A DNA stretch of 8,060 bases from Lachnospiraceae bacterium. Lineage in GTDB: Bacteria; Bacillota_A; Clostridia; Lachnospirales; Lachnospiraceae. Positions 1 to 5,867 of this stretch are shown here, piece after piece (within the stretch, counting starts at the first letter, position 1; each line of letters begins with the position of its first letter). The notes under the pieces were generated by a model. The model was given only the letters and a program-made list of their open reading frames with translations. It was not told the origin of the DNA and did not search any database. Both the position numbers and the translations under genes were made by a program. The DNA is taken from positions 1-8,060 of the forward strand of contig JAFRYJ010000202.1 of NCBI GenBank assembly GCA_017437705.1, written 5' to 3'.

Positions 1-770
1 CCGGAGAATTCATACAGGCCGAAGCCCGGCACGTCGAAATTCTCCTTTATGGCGGTGAGGATCCCGAAAACGGTCTCGAAATAGAAGCCGTTCTTTGCGG
101 GAAGCGGGAAATACGAGAACTCCGTGGGTTCAAGCACGTCCAGATCCATGTGAACGTACACATGGCTCTTTCCCAGGCTCCTTATGGCATCACAGACTCT
201 TTTGTTTATGGCGGAGGAATTCTCCACCTTTACCCAGGGCATATCGTGCTCCGCAAAATAGCGGATCTCCGGAGGATCGAAATCCCTGCCGCCCACGTTC
301 ATGAACTGCTTATAACTCATGGGCTCTGTTACGATGTCTCCGAAGGTGTTCGGAAAATCGCCTATCATTGCCCGGATCGGCATGCCATAAAACAGCCGGC
401 TCCAGGACTCGTCGGCGGAATTGATGTCGCCGTGGGCGTCCACCCATACAACAGCCATGTCGCCGCCGTACCTTTTATTCAGATATAAGATCGATGAGAT
501 ATCCCCGTCGCAGGATCCGCCGACAGTGAAGATCCTGTCCGGGGCTTCCCTTTCTATTATCTCCGCCCCTGCCTTCAGCTGCTTCCTTATGATGTCCAGG
601 CCGATTATCTTCTCCCTTACGATAAGGTCGGCGTTTTTGTCTGCCGCAGGAATCTCCGTGTATTCAACGTTCTGAAGATAAAGCTCTTCAATTTCCTTTA
701 TTCCGTAGTAACAGCAATCCTTGCCTCCGCCCTGCCAGTGAGGATTCGCGACAACGATCTTCTTTCCCAT
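1..770 (-). CDS. Arginase/agmatinase-superfamily (ureohydrolase) protein, 3' part outside window
   Basis: The first 256 codons are visible; the gene runs off the left edge. Family enzymes hydrolyse guanidino or related C-N bonds with a two-manganese centre. Seen motifs: VDAHGD (D111, H113, D115) and HMDLDVLEP (D209, D211), matching the two conserved Asp/His metal motifs. The first family motif, usually GGDHS, reads GGSCDGD around residue 87, so the usual metal-binding His is replaced by Cys. This variant occurs in divergent members, so the substrate (arginine, agmatine, formiminoglutamate or other) cannot be assigned. The start is the ATG at 770: an in-frame TAG lies six codons upstream and AGAAGGGG sits about 9 nt before it. 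It lies about 70 bp downstream of purC and is probably co-transcribed with it. The family is sure; the reaction is not. Confidence 0.85.
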   Translation of the reverse strand, partial: MGKKIVVANPHWQGGGKDCCYYGIKEIEELYLQNVEYTEIPAADKNADLIVREKIIGLDIIRKQLKAGAEIIEREAPDRIFTVGGSCDGDISSILYLNKRYGGDMAVVWVDAHGDINSADESWSRLFYGMPIRAMIGDFPNTFGDIVTEPMSYKQFMNVGGRDFDPPEIRYFAEHDMPWVKVENSSAINKRVCDAIRSLGKSHVYVHMDLDVLEPTEFSYFPLPAKNGFYFETVFGILTAIKENFDVPGFGLYEFS

Positions 771-838
771 TTGACCATACCCCTTCTAGTATTTATCAGA
801 GAACGCACATAAAACATGCTTCTCCTTTATATGAGACC

Positions 839-1711
839 TTAAGCGATCTCCTTTCCCGTAAGCAGCCTGTATGCCTCTTTATACTTGGCGATGGTCTTGT
901 CTATGATGTCCTGAGGCAGATCGTAATCGCTGTCGGGATTCGCCTTCAGCCAGTCGCGGACGAACTGCTTGTCGAATGAAGGCTGTCCGTGGCCGGGCTC
1001 ATACTGATCCGCGGGCCAGAAGCGGCTGGAATCCGGTGTAAGCATCTCGTCGCCGATGACTATCCTTCCGTCCTCCGTGAGGCCGAACTCAAACTTCGTA
1101 TCGGCAATAATGATGCCTTTCGAAAGCGCGTAATCGGCACATTTTTTATAAACGGCGATCGTGGCGTCCCTTACGGTCTCGGCATATTCCCTGCCCTTGC
1201 CGGGAAATTCCCTTTCGAAAACATCGATGCTCTCTTCGAAGCTGATATTGATGTCGTGATCCCCGAGCTCAGCCTTTGTGCTGGGCGTATAAATGGGCTC
1301 GGGAAGCTTATCCGACTCCTTAAGCCCCTCGGGAAGCTTTATGCCGCATACCGTGCCGTCCTTAAGATATGATGCCCAGCCCGATCCCGTGATGTAGCCT
1401 CTTACGATGCATTCCACGGGGAGCATGCGGAGCTTCCGGCACATCATGGAATTGCCGGTGAACTGCTCCTGCCTGAAGAATTCCGGCATTTCGGCATTGT
1501 CGGTGGTGATCATGTGATTATCAATTATATCCTTCGTGAAATCGAACCAGAAGGCGGACATCTGCGTGAGCACCGTACCCTTCTTCTCCACCTTGTTCTT
1601 AAGGATGACGTCGAATGCAGAGATCCTGTCCGTTGCCACCATGATGAGGCAGTCGCCCAGGTCGTAGATCTCCCTTACCTTTCCCGATCTAACAGGTTCA
1701 AATGTTTCCAT
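839..1711 (-). CDS. purC: Phosphoribosylaminoimidazole-succinocarboxamide (SAICAR) synthase
   Basis: Cytosolic enzyme of de novo purine synthesis that joins CAIR and aspartate, using ATP, to give SAICAR. The 290 residues match the longer (yeast Ade1-like) form of the family and look complete. Signature blocks in order: SGKVREIYD (9-17, nucleotide loop), DRISAFDV (28-35), VECIVRGYITGSGW (99-112), TPSTKAELGDHD (142-153, substrate binding), ADTKFEFG (203-210) and GDEMLTPDSSRFWP (220-233). The ATG at 1711 is preceded by AAAGGACGG at a suitable distance. No other pur gene is in view, no purine riboswitch is seen in its short leader, and no clear promoter was found. The palindrome at 1756-1783 is its only notable upstream element. 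The downstream neighbour is the arginase-family gene. Confidence 0.97.
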   Translation of the reverse strand: METFEPVRSGKVREIYDLGDCLIMVATDRISAFDVILKNKVEKKGTVLTQMSAFWFDFTKDIIDNHMITTDNAEMPEFFRQEQFTGNSMMCRKLRMLPVECIVRGYITGSGWASYLKDGTVCGIKLPEGLKESDKLPEPIYTPSTKAELGDHDINISFEESIDVFEREFPGKGREYAETVRDATIAVYKKCADYALSKGIIIADTKFEFGLTEDGRIVIGDEMLTPDSSRFWPADQYEPGHGQPSFDKQFVRDWLKANPDSDYDLPQDIIDKTIAKYKEAYRLLTGKEIA

Positions 1712-1755
1712 GATTCCCGTCCTTTCTGTCTTAAAGATACTGCATTACATTTTAA

Positions 1756-1783
1756 AGACCACTTAACTTAAGTTAAGTGGTCT
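1756..1783 (-). terminator. Perfect 28-bp palindrome, probable intrinsic terminator of the shell-protein gene
   Basis: AGACCACTTAACTT at 1756-1769 is followed directly by its exact reverse complement at 1770-1783. On the minus strand the hairpin begins 16 nt after the shell-protein stop codon and is followed by TTTAAAAT, a short U-run that fits termination on that strand only. The U-run is weak, so the palindrome could instead, or also, be an operator for purC, which starts 45 bp further on. Confidence 0.55.
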
Positions 1784-1799
1784 GAAGCTTAACCGCAGG

Positions 1800-2333
1800 C
1801 TATACGGTATCCCACATCTGTATGTCCGGATTCGGAATGACCGTCGTGCCCAGAAGGCCTTCCACCGTGCGCTCCGCTGCTCTTGCGCCGGACTGAACGG
1901 CGCTTACGTCGCCCTCGATGATGAAGACTCCCTTACCGCCGATACCCTGTCCTATGCGGATCTGGATAAGATGGACCTCCGCCGCCTTTACCGCAGCATC
2001 GGCGCCCTCGACTGCCGCCGCCACCGTCCTGAATTCCAGTATGCCCAGGGCGTTGTTCCTCCGGGGAGCATCCTTCTTCTTAAGGACATTAATAACGGTG
2101 GGGTGGATATTGGGCAGGAAGAAGGTATTTACAACGTCCTTGTCTCCCACTTCCATACCGGTCTTTAAAGAGGTCTCCACGGCTCCTGTATCCCCGCAGA
2201 ACAGAATGATGTGCTTGCCGGGGCAGATAGGAGTTGAACGCAGCAAAGTAACGTCTGCAGCTTTCATCATCTTATCGCAGACGTCGTAGCCTTTGTATAT
2301 CTTGCTGAGTTCAACCATTCCTACAGCTTCCAT
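1800..2333 (-). CDS. PduT-like tandem-domain microcompartment shell protein (BMC-T)
   Basis: Shell protein of a bacterial microcompartment, expected to form a pseudo-hexameric trimer. Two BMC domains are seen: about 1-90 (EAVGMVELSKIYKGYDVCDKM) and about 94-165 (ALGILEFRTVAAAVEGADA). The 177-residue length, the ICPGK stretch with C37, the NIHPTV segment and the C-terminal IPNPDIQMW all parallel PduT of the propanediol-use compartment. In PduT the equivalent Cys38 of each subunit binds a [4Fe-4S] cluster at the trimer pore. A redox or electron-transfer role is therefore a reasonable inference. The ATG at 2333 has GAAGAGG about 7 nt upstream. It is oddly isolated: no other shell or compartment enzyme gene lies in the window, its neighbours being a PHP phosphoesterase and purC. 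Possibly a satellite gene for a compartment encoded elsewhere. Confidence 0.9.
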   Translation of the reverse strand: MEAVGMVELSKIYKGYDVCDKMMKAADVTLLRSTPICPGKHIILFCGDTGAVETSLKTGMEVGDKDVVNTFFLPNIHPTVINVLKKKDAPRRNNALGILEFRTVAAAVEGADAAVKAAEVHLIQIRIGQGIGGKGVFIIEGDVSAVQSGARAAERTVEGLLGTTVIPNPDIQMWDTV

Positions 2334-2374
2334 GAAAATACCTCTTCAAGTATCTGTAGCCACATAGTAACACA

Positions 2375-2404
2375 ATTATATAAAAAATTAAAGAAGCTTT
2401 ATAA
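2375..2404 (-). promoter_or_regulatory. Weak candidate promoter for the shell-protein gene
   Basis: A perfect TATAAT lies on the minus strand at 2380-2375, in the 54-bp gap after the PHP gene. The best -35 is only TTATAA-like at 2404-2399 with an 18-bp spacer. It would give a leader of about 35 nt before the shell-protein ATG. AT-rich intergenic DNA can give such matches by chance. Confidence 0.3.
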
Positions 2405-3269
2405 AACCATCGAGATAAGGCATTATGTCCTCAGGCTCGCTGAATCCCGTATCGCCCAGCACCACCAGCTTGTTCCTGCCGTGGTAGTCCGAACCCGCTG
2501 TGATGACCATATCGAAACGCTCCGCCAGGCTCAGCATTATACGCTCCTGTTTGGGCGAAAAGCCCGAATAGAAGCATTCAAGCCCCTTGAGGCCGTACCC
2601 GATAAGGCGGGTGATGCGTTCAACCATCTCCTCTTCGTCCAGAAGCTGGGTGCCGTCTCCGAAAAGCCCGTGGGCCAGGACCGGGATGCCGCCTCCCTTA
2701 AGAACGGCTTCGATGGCGTCCTCCGGACGCATCTTCTCCTCCGGTCCGTGATACTTGGATACAAAGTTGTCTATCGCATCCTTCATGTTCTTCCCGTATC
2801 CGTGGTCCATAAGGATCTTTCCTATATGAGGCTTGCCCGGGTTATTAAGGCTCCGCAGGCTCCTTTTCTCATCATCCGTAAACTCGATGCCGAAATTCTT
2901 CTCAAGGAATCTGAGCCTGCCCTCAAGCTTCTCCATACGGATCCCGTGGAATTTTCTGACGGCAGCCAGAACAGAGCCGGCGCAGATGTCATAATTATAG
3001 CCCAGGATATGATACTTACCCTTTTCATCACGGCAGGAGAATTCGATCCCCGGAACGAAGGCCGGCTTGTCCGGAGCGTCGTCCGCTTCAAGGAGCCTCA
3101 TCATTTCCACGCTGCCCATAAGCTCGTCGTGATCCGTAACAGAAAACAGGTCTATGCCGGCTTCCCTTATATGTGCGAGAAGCTCTTCGGGCTTATCCGT
3201 GCCGTCCGAAAAGGTGGTGTGCATATGCAGGTCCGCTTTTATAAACTTTTTCCCGTCATAAATGCCCAT
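2388..3269 (-). CDS. PHP-domain metal-dependent phosphoesterase (nucleoside 3',5'-bisphosphatase/RNase AM-like)
   Basis: Probable cytosolic metallo-phosphoesterase of the PHP superfamily. The 293-residue length and motif order resemble the YciV/RNase AM group, which acts on 3',5'-bisphosphonucleotides and short 5'-phosphorylated RNA. Metal ligands seen in order: DLHMH (H15, H17), TDHDE (D46, H47), GIEFSC (E76), YHILGY (H87), KPHIG (H148), VLAHG (H200) and GSDYHG (D261, H263). This is a full trinuclear-type set, so the enzyme should be active. The exact substrate is inferred. The start at 3269 is well fixed: the upstream stop codon TAA is part of the ribosome site TAAGGAA, and only 12 bp separate the genes, so translation is probably coupled to the DUF3089 gene. 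Confidence 0.9.
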   Translation of the reverse strand: MGIYDGKKFIKADLHMHTTFSDGTDKPEELLAHIREAGIDLFSVTDHDELMGSVEMMRLLEADDAPDKPAFVPGIEFSCRDEKGKYHILGYNYDICAGSVLAAVRKFHGIRMEKLEGRLRFLEKNFGIEFTDDEKRSLRSLNNPGKPHIGKILMDHGYGKNMKDAIDNFVSKYHGPEEKMRPEDAIEAVLKGGGIPVLAHGLFGDGTQLLDEEEMVERITRLIGYGLKGLECFYSGFSPKQERIMLSLAERFDMVITAGSDYHGRNKLVVLGDTGFSEPEDIMPYLDGFIKLL

Positions 3270-3281
3270 ATCCGCTGTTCC

Positions 3282-4349
3282 TTATTTGAATGCCTTCACC
3301 CGCTTGCCTACGTTCTCCTGAAGATTTCTGTAGAAGAACTGATAATCGTAGGGGAAAAGCACTCCGAGAGGGAAGTTTTCCTTTACCGTTTCGTATATCT
3401 TGCTGTCTCCGCCCACCAGTCCGTAAAGGGTAAAGCTTACGGGATCGACTTCCTTCGTAAGCACAAGGCTGCCTCTTTCGGGATCGATGACCGCGCCGCA
3501 GAATCCCTTCTCTTCCTTCCTGATCGTTCCGCCGAAATCCATAAAGCAGGCGCCCTTGTTAAGGCTCTTGTCAGCAGGCGTTGAGTCGGTCTTCCAGTTA
3601 AGGGGATTTATGGCGTTGGCATGCTTTCCTTCCGGAATGATGTAGGACGACTTAACTCCCTCCGTCTCCGTGTTAAAGGCTATGATGACGCCGGTATCCG
3701 TCTCGCCCTGGGCCATCTTCAGATGAGGATAATCCTTCAGATCCTCGTCCGTTACGGCCCAGCCTATGATGTAGGCACACACAAAGCGGTCGTCATATTT
3801 GCCGTCCGCAAAATTGTTTTCCATGAGCTCCAGGATCGCCCTGCCGCCGTCGCCGATGCCCACCAGCACGAAGGGCCTGCCGTTGTTCAGATGCTCCATG
3901 TAATAGTTAAAGGAATCCTGAGTATCTGTCTTGGCGGCGAAAAAGCCTTTAAGCTTATCGTTGTCATCATCCTCCAGGAAATAGCTGGAGAGGGCCGCCT
4001 GCCTGTAATAGGGAGCGTATATCTTCAGATCGTCCGAGAAAATGCCTGTTGCCATCTGAAGAGAACCCTTGTAGGTATCCCTTACGTCAGGATCGTCGAC
4101 ATCCAGATAGACCTTCGAATCCAGCTCTACCATGTTGCCGAGGATGAAAAGATCCGCATCCTTGTCTTCGCCCTCGCCCATATAAGCCCAGGCGATCTCG
4201 CTGCTGTAATCAAACGTCGTGATCTGATTACTGGTACTGCCCTGAAACTTAAGTACGATCATTACGATGGCCAGGGCTATAAGCGCTATAGCTACTATAA
4301 GCAGCCACAGCCCGTTCTTGTAATCTCTTTTGGGTTTTGCGTTTGCCAT
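3282..4349 (-). CDS. Membrane-anchored DUF3089 (alpha/beta-hydrolase-like) protein lacking the catalytic serine
   Basis: A lysine-rich N-terminus (3-11) is followed by one hydrophobic helix at about 13-34, so the rest is probably outside the cell, tethered to the membrane. The soluble part carries the DUF3089 layout: an Asp-rich early part, GRPFVLVGIGDGG (157-169), VCAYIIGWAVT (190-200) followed by DTGVIIAFNT, and NAINPLNW. In active relatives the segment after GRP reads like AGHSQG, with a nucleophilic Ser; here it is G164-I-G-D-G168, with Gly at the Ser position. The DNA reads cleanly through, so this is a true substitution in this sequence. The protein may be a binding or scaffolding pseudoenzyme, or use other residues. 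The ATG at 4349 has CGGGGGA about 8 nt upstream. It is the first gene of an operon with PHP. Confidence 0.8.
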   Translation of the reverse strand: MANAKPKRDYKNGLWLLIVAIALIALAIVMIVLKFQGSTSNQITTFDYSSEIAWAYMGEGEDKDADLFILGNMVELDSKVYLDVDDPDVRDTYKGSLQMATGIFSDDLKIYAPYYRQAALSSYFLEDDDNDKLKGFFAAKTDTQDSFNYYMEHLNNGRPFVLVGIGDGGRAILELMENNFADGKYDDRFVCAYIIGWAVTDEDLKDYPHLKMAQGETDTGVIIAFNTETEGVKSSYIIPEGKHANAINPLNWKTDSTPADKSLNKGACFMDFGGTIRKEEKGFCGAVIDPERGSLVLTKEVDPVSFTLYGLVGGDSKIYETVKENFPLGVLFPYDYQFFYRNLQENVGKRVKAFK

Positions 4350-4369
4350 ATGTGTATCCCCCGGTAAAT

Positions 4370-4397
4370 CTTATAAGTTATCTGACAAAGTCCGCAA
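4370..4397 (-). promoter_or_regulatory. Weak candidate promoter for the DUF3089-PHP operon
   Basis: On the minus strand TTGCGG (4397-4392) and TATAAG (4375-4370) are separated by 16 bp, 21 nt before the DUF3089 ATG. The -35 lies inside a 14-bp palindrome (GTCCGCTTGCGGAC, 4389-4402) that could be an operator or a small hairpin. The fit to consensus is modest. Confidence 0.3.
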
Positions 4398-4450
4398 GCG
4401 GACATCAACTCCCCTCCACCCTTCGGTCCCGAGGGAATTTCCTATGTGAT

Positions 4451-4485
4451 AAAAAACGCTGCAAACCCGAGTGAGTCTGCAGCGT
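4451..4485 (-). terminator. Intrinsic terminator of tRNA-Pro(AGG)
   Basis: On the minus strand CGCTGCA (4484-4478) pairs with TGCAGCG (4463-4457), with an inner ACTC/GGGT stem, and is followed by six T (4456-4451). It begins about 9 nt after the tRNA 3' end, so it ends the tRNA transcript and separates it from the DUF3089 operon. Confidence 0.9.
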
Positions 4486-4493
4486 CCCGGCAG

Positions 4494-4558
4494 TCGATGC
4501 GACAAGATTTGAACTTGCGGCCTCTACGTCCCTAACGTAGCGCTCTACCAAACTGAGC
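4494..4558 (-). repeat. 65-bp direct repeat, left copy (tRNA-Pro body)
   Basis: Identical to 7917-7981 at 64 of 65 positions; the only change is 4533 T versus 7956 G, the tRNA wobble base. It covers the D arm to the 3' end of the tRNA. Both copies have the same orientation, 3423 bp apart. Confidence 0.95.
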
Positions 4559-4567
4559 CACGCATCG
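4494..4567 (-). tRNA. tRNA-Pro, anticodon AGG
   Basis: A 74-nt cloverleaf on the minus strand. The acceptor CGATGCG/CGCATCG pairs perfectly, with C1-G72 and discriminator A73 as expected for proline. The D stem is GCTC/GAGC, the anticodon stem CTACG/CGTAG with loop TTAGGGA (anticodon AGG, G37), the variable loop AGGCC and the T arm GCAAG/CTTGT. CCA is not encoded. A34 is unusual in a bacterial proline tRNA and would be expected to need deamination to inosine. Its own promoter and terminator flank it. Confidence 0.93.
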
Positions 4568-4579
4568 CTACAGTTATGT

Positions 4580-4608
4580 AGAATATCATATAAGTCATTC
4601 TTTGTCCA
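4580..4608 (-). promoter_or_regulatory. Promoter of tRNA-Pro(AGG)
   Basis: On the minus strand the -35 is TGGACA (4608-4603), the spacer is 17 bp, and the -10 is TATTCT (4585-4580) with an extended TGA just upstream. The predicted start lies about 6 nt before the mature tRNA 5' end. Confidence 0.65.
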
Positions 4609-4657
4609 GTATAAAATTGTTTTTAATAAAAGATAATTGCCGTGCTGCTGCACACGG

Positions 4658-4682
4658 AAAAGCGCCGGGGTCTGCCCGGAGC
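4658..4682 (-). terminator. Probable terminator of the cation-efflux gene
   Basis: On the minus strand GCTCCGGG (from 4682) pairs with CCCGGCGC, with one mismatch and a 5-nt loop, and is followed by TTTT (4661-4658). It lies about 25 nt after the transporter stop codon. A second small hairpin (4640-4657, CCGTG/CACGG) follows. The U-run is short, so the strength is uncertain. Confidence 0.6.
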
Positions 4683-4706
4683 ATGTTTTTATACTTCGGA
4701 TATTTA

Positions 4707-5576
4707 TTAGTATTCGGGATTGGTGTGGATCATGATGTGCTTAACGTTGGGGAATTCCTTCTCCACGGCGCTGTGGACCTTTTCGGTGATACTGTGGGCA
4801 TCACGGAGGGATATATCCGATTCCACGGCGATCTCCAGATCCACATAGACCTTGTTCCCGAACTGCCGAGTATGCAGCAGGTCGATCCTTTTAACTCCCT
4901 CCTGCGCCGCGATGAAATCGTGAAGCCGCTGCTCGTAAGCCCCGCTGACGGAAGTGTCCAGCATCTTTTTCAGCGAGTCGCGGATGATGTCATAGGCCAC
5001 CTTCAGTATAAGCAGGCAGATAAGGATGCTCACGATGGGATCCATTATGGGGAATCCCAGCTTGGCCATTCCGATGCCTATGAATGAGCCTATAGACGAG
5101 ATCGCATCTGACCGGTGGTGCCAGGCGTCAGCCCTGAATGCCGCCGAATCCAGCTTTTTGGCATAGTGCATCGTATACCGGTACATACCCTCTTTTACAA
5201 CGATCGATACGACTGCAGCGATGAGGGGCAGCAGCGTGGGGATCTCCAGGCTGTCACGTTCCCATATAAGCTTCTGTATGCCGCTCCAGCCGATGCCGAT
5301 GCCCGTCCCCGCAAGTATAAGCCCCAGCGCCAGCGACGCTACACACTCCAGCCTCTCGTGCCCGTAGGGATGCTCCTCGTCCTCCTTGCGTTTGGAGAGG
5401 CGCACGCCGATCCAGGCGATGAGGGTCGCAAACACATCCGACAGGGAATGCACGGCGTCCGAGATCATCGCACCGGACCTGCCCAGGATACCGGCCGCAA
5501 GCTTGAATGCCGTAAGCAGCACGTTTCCGAAGATCCCGACACGGGAAAGTCTGTTTATTATCTTTTTTTCATCCAT
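4707..5576 (-). CDS. Cation diffusion facilitator (CDF) metal efflux transporter, CzcD-like
   Basis: Inner-membrane proton antiporter exporting divalent metal. The 289 residues are full length for a YiiP-like CDF: six membrane helices over about 12-200, then a cytosolic dimer domain (about 208-289, ending in the ferredoxin-like fold with VDLEIAV and IHTNPEY). The membrane metal site is seen as H43 and D47 in DAVHSLSD and H153 and D157 in ADAWHHRSD, an HD-HD set; YiiP has DD-HD. The HPYGHERLE loop (69-77) is the conserved cytosolic segment. From residues alone zinc would be a fair guess, but the NiCo riboswitch in its leader points to Ni2+/Co2+ (possibly Fe2+). The ATG at 5576 has GGAG 8 nt upstream. 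It is transcribed alone. Confidence 0.93.
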   Translation of the reverse strand: MDEKKIINRLSRVGIFGNVLLTAFKLAAGILGRSGAMISDAVHSLSDVFATLIAWIGVRLSKRKEDEEHPYGHERLECVASLALGLILAGTGIGIGWSGIQKLIWERDSLEIPTLLPLIAAVVSIVVKEGMYRYTMHYAKKLDSAAFRADAWHHRSDAISSIGSFIGIGMAKLGFPIMDPIVSILICLLILKVAYDIIRDSLKKMLDTSVSGAYEQRLHDFIAAQEGVKRIDLLHTRQFGNKVYVDLEIAVESDISLRDAHSITEKVHSAVEKEFPNVKHIMIHTNPEY

Positions 5577-5602
5577 AACGATATCTCCGAAACACTTGTT
5601 CC

Positions 5603-5635
5603 GCCCGTAGGCGTAAAAGCTTTCCGCCTGCGGGC
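5603..5635 (-). other. Stable hairpin between the riboswitch terminator and the ribosome site
   Basis: GCCCG and AGGCG pair with CGCCT and CGGGC (11-nt arms, one internal mismatch, 11-nt loop GAAAGCTTTTA). It has no T-run, so it is not a terminator. It lies 14 nt before the GGAG site and may shield the mRNA end or shape translation initiation. Confidence 0.55.
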
Positions 5636-5654
5636 TTCATCATTTCCGTTACAC

Positions 5655-5694
5655 AAAAAACGCACCCCGGAACATTTACTGTCCCGCAGATGCG
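5655..5694 (-). terminator. Riboswitch-controlled intrinsic terminator
   Basis: On the minus strand CGCATCTGCGGGAC (5694-5681) pairs with GTTCCGGGGTGCG (5673-5661), 13 pairs with one bulge and a 7-nt loop, followed by six T (5660-5655). The left arm is the same strand that closes the aptamer, so aptamer folding and termination exclude each other. Several pairs are G-U and work only in minus-strand RNA. Confidence 0.88.
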
Positions 5695-5766
5695 CTTATG
5701 CTGCTCCTGCTGCCGTACGGCCCAGCTACATCCTTCCGCTTTCTGAGGAAGGATTGCCTGTTCAGC
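5678..5766 (-). promoter_or_regulatory. NiCo (czcD-type) riboswitch aptamer
   Basis: This leader segment matches the known NiCo class by eye: CTGAACAGGCAAT, then an 8-bp hairpin (ATCCTTCC/GGAAGGAT), then GTAGCTGGGCCG/CGGCAGC, then a third arm (GCAG/CTGC) and the closing GCGGGACAGT. P1 is formed by GCTG (5766-5763) and CAGT (5681-5678), giving a four-way junction. The paired G-rich segments that coordinate metal in the crystal structure (GGGC and GGGAC) are both present. In known members Co2+/Ni2+ binding stabilises the aptamer and prevents the overlapping terminator; a response to Fe2+ has also been reported. The downstream CDF transporter is the classic target gene. Confidence 0.88.
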
Positions 5767-5819
5767 TTGTACTGTAAAAATGGCACATATTCCATATATG
5801 CAGTTCAAATAGTTTACTT

Positions 5820-5848
5820 GTTATAGCACACGCGGTCCGGTCTGTCAA
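5820..5848 (-). promoter_or_regulatory. Strong promoter of the NiCo riboswitch-CDF unit
   Basis: On the minus strand there is a perfect -35 TTGACA (5848-5843), a 17-bp spacer and TATAAC (5825-5820) with an extended TG one base upstream. The start is predicted near 5813, giving a leader of about 236 nt and leaving room for the full aptamer. The promoter begins just after the acetyltransferase stop codon. Confidence 0.85.
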
Positions 5849-5867
5849 GCCGGGCTCCCGGGCCTGC

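Noticed and set aside
989..1372. Plus-strand 127-codon open frame
   Set aside because: Antisense to purC; no motif.
2481..3584. Long plus-strand open frame of 367 codons
   Set aside because: It lies antisense to the PHP and DUF3089 genes, both with clear family motifs; its translation shows no recognisable domain.
3621..4367. Plus-strand open frame of 248 codons
   Set aside because: Antisense shadow of the DUF3089 gene, which has motifs, a membrane helix and a ribosome site.
4405..4653. Minus-strand 82-codon open frame
   Set aside because: It reads through the tRNA-Pro(AGG), its promoter and its terminator; no protein motif.
5569..5808. Minus-strand 79-codon open frame upstream of the CDF gene
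   Set aside because: It covers exactly the riboswitch and its terminator; the sequence is explained by RNA structure, and its product has no family features.
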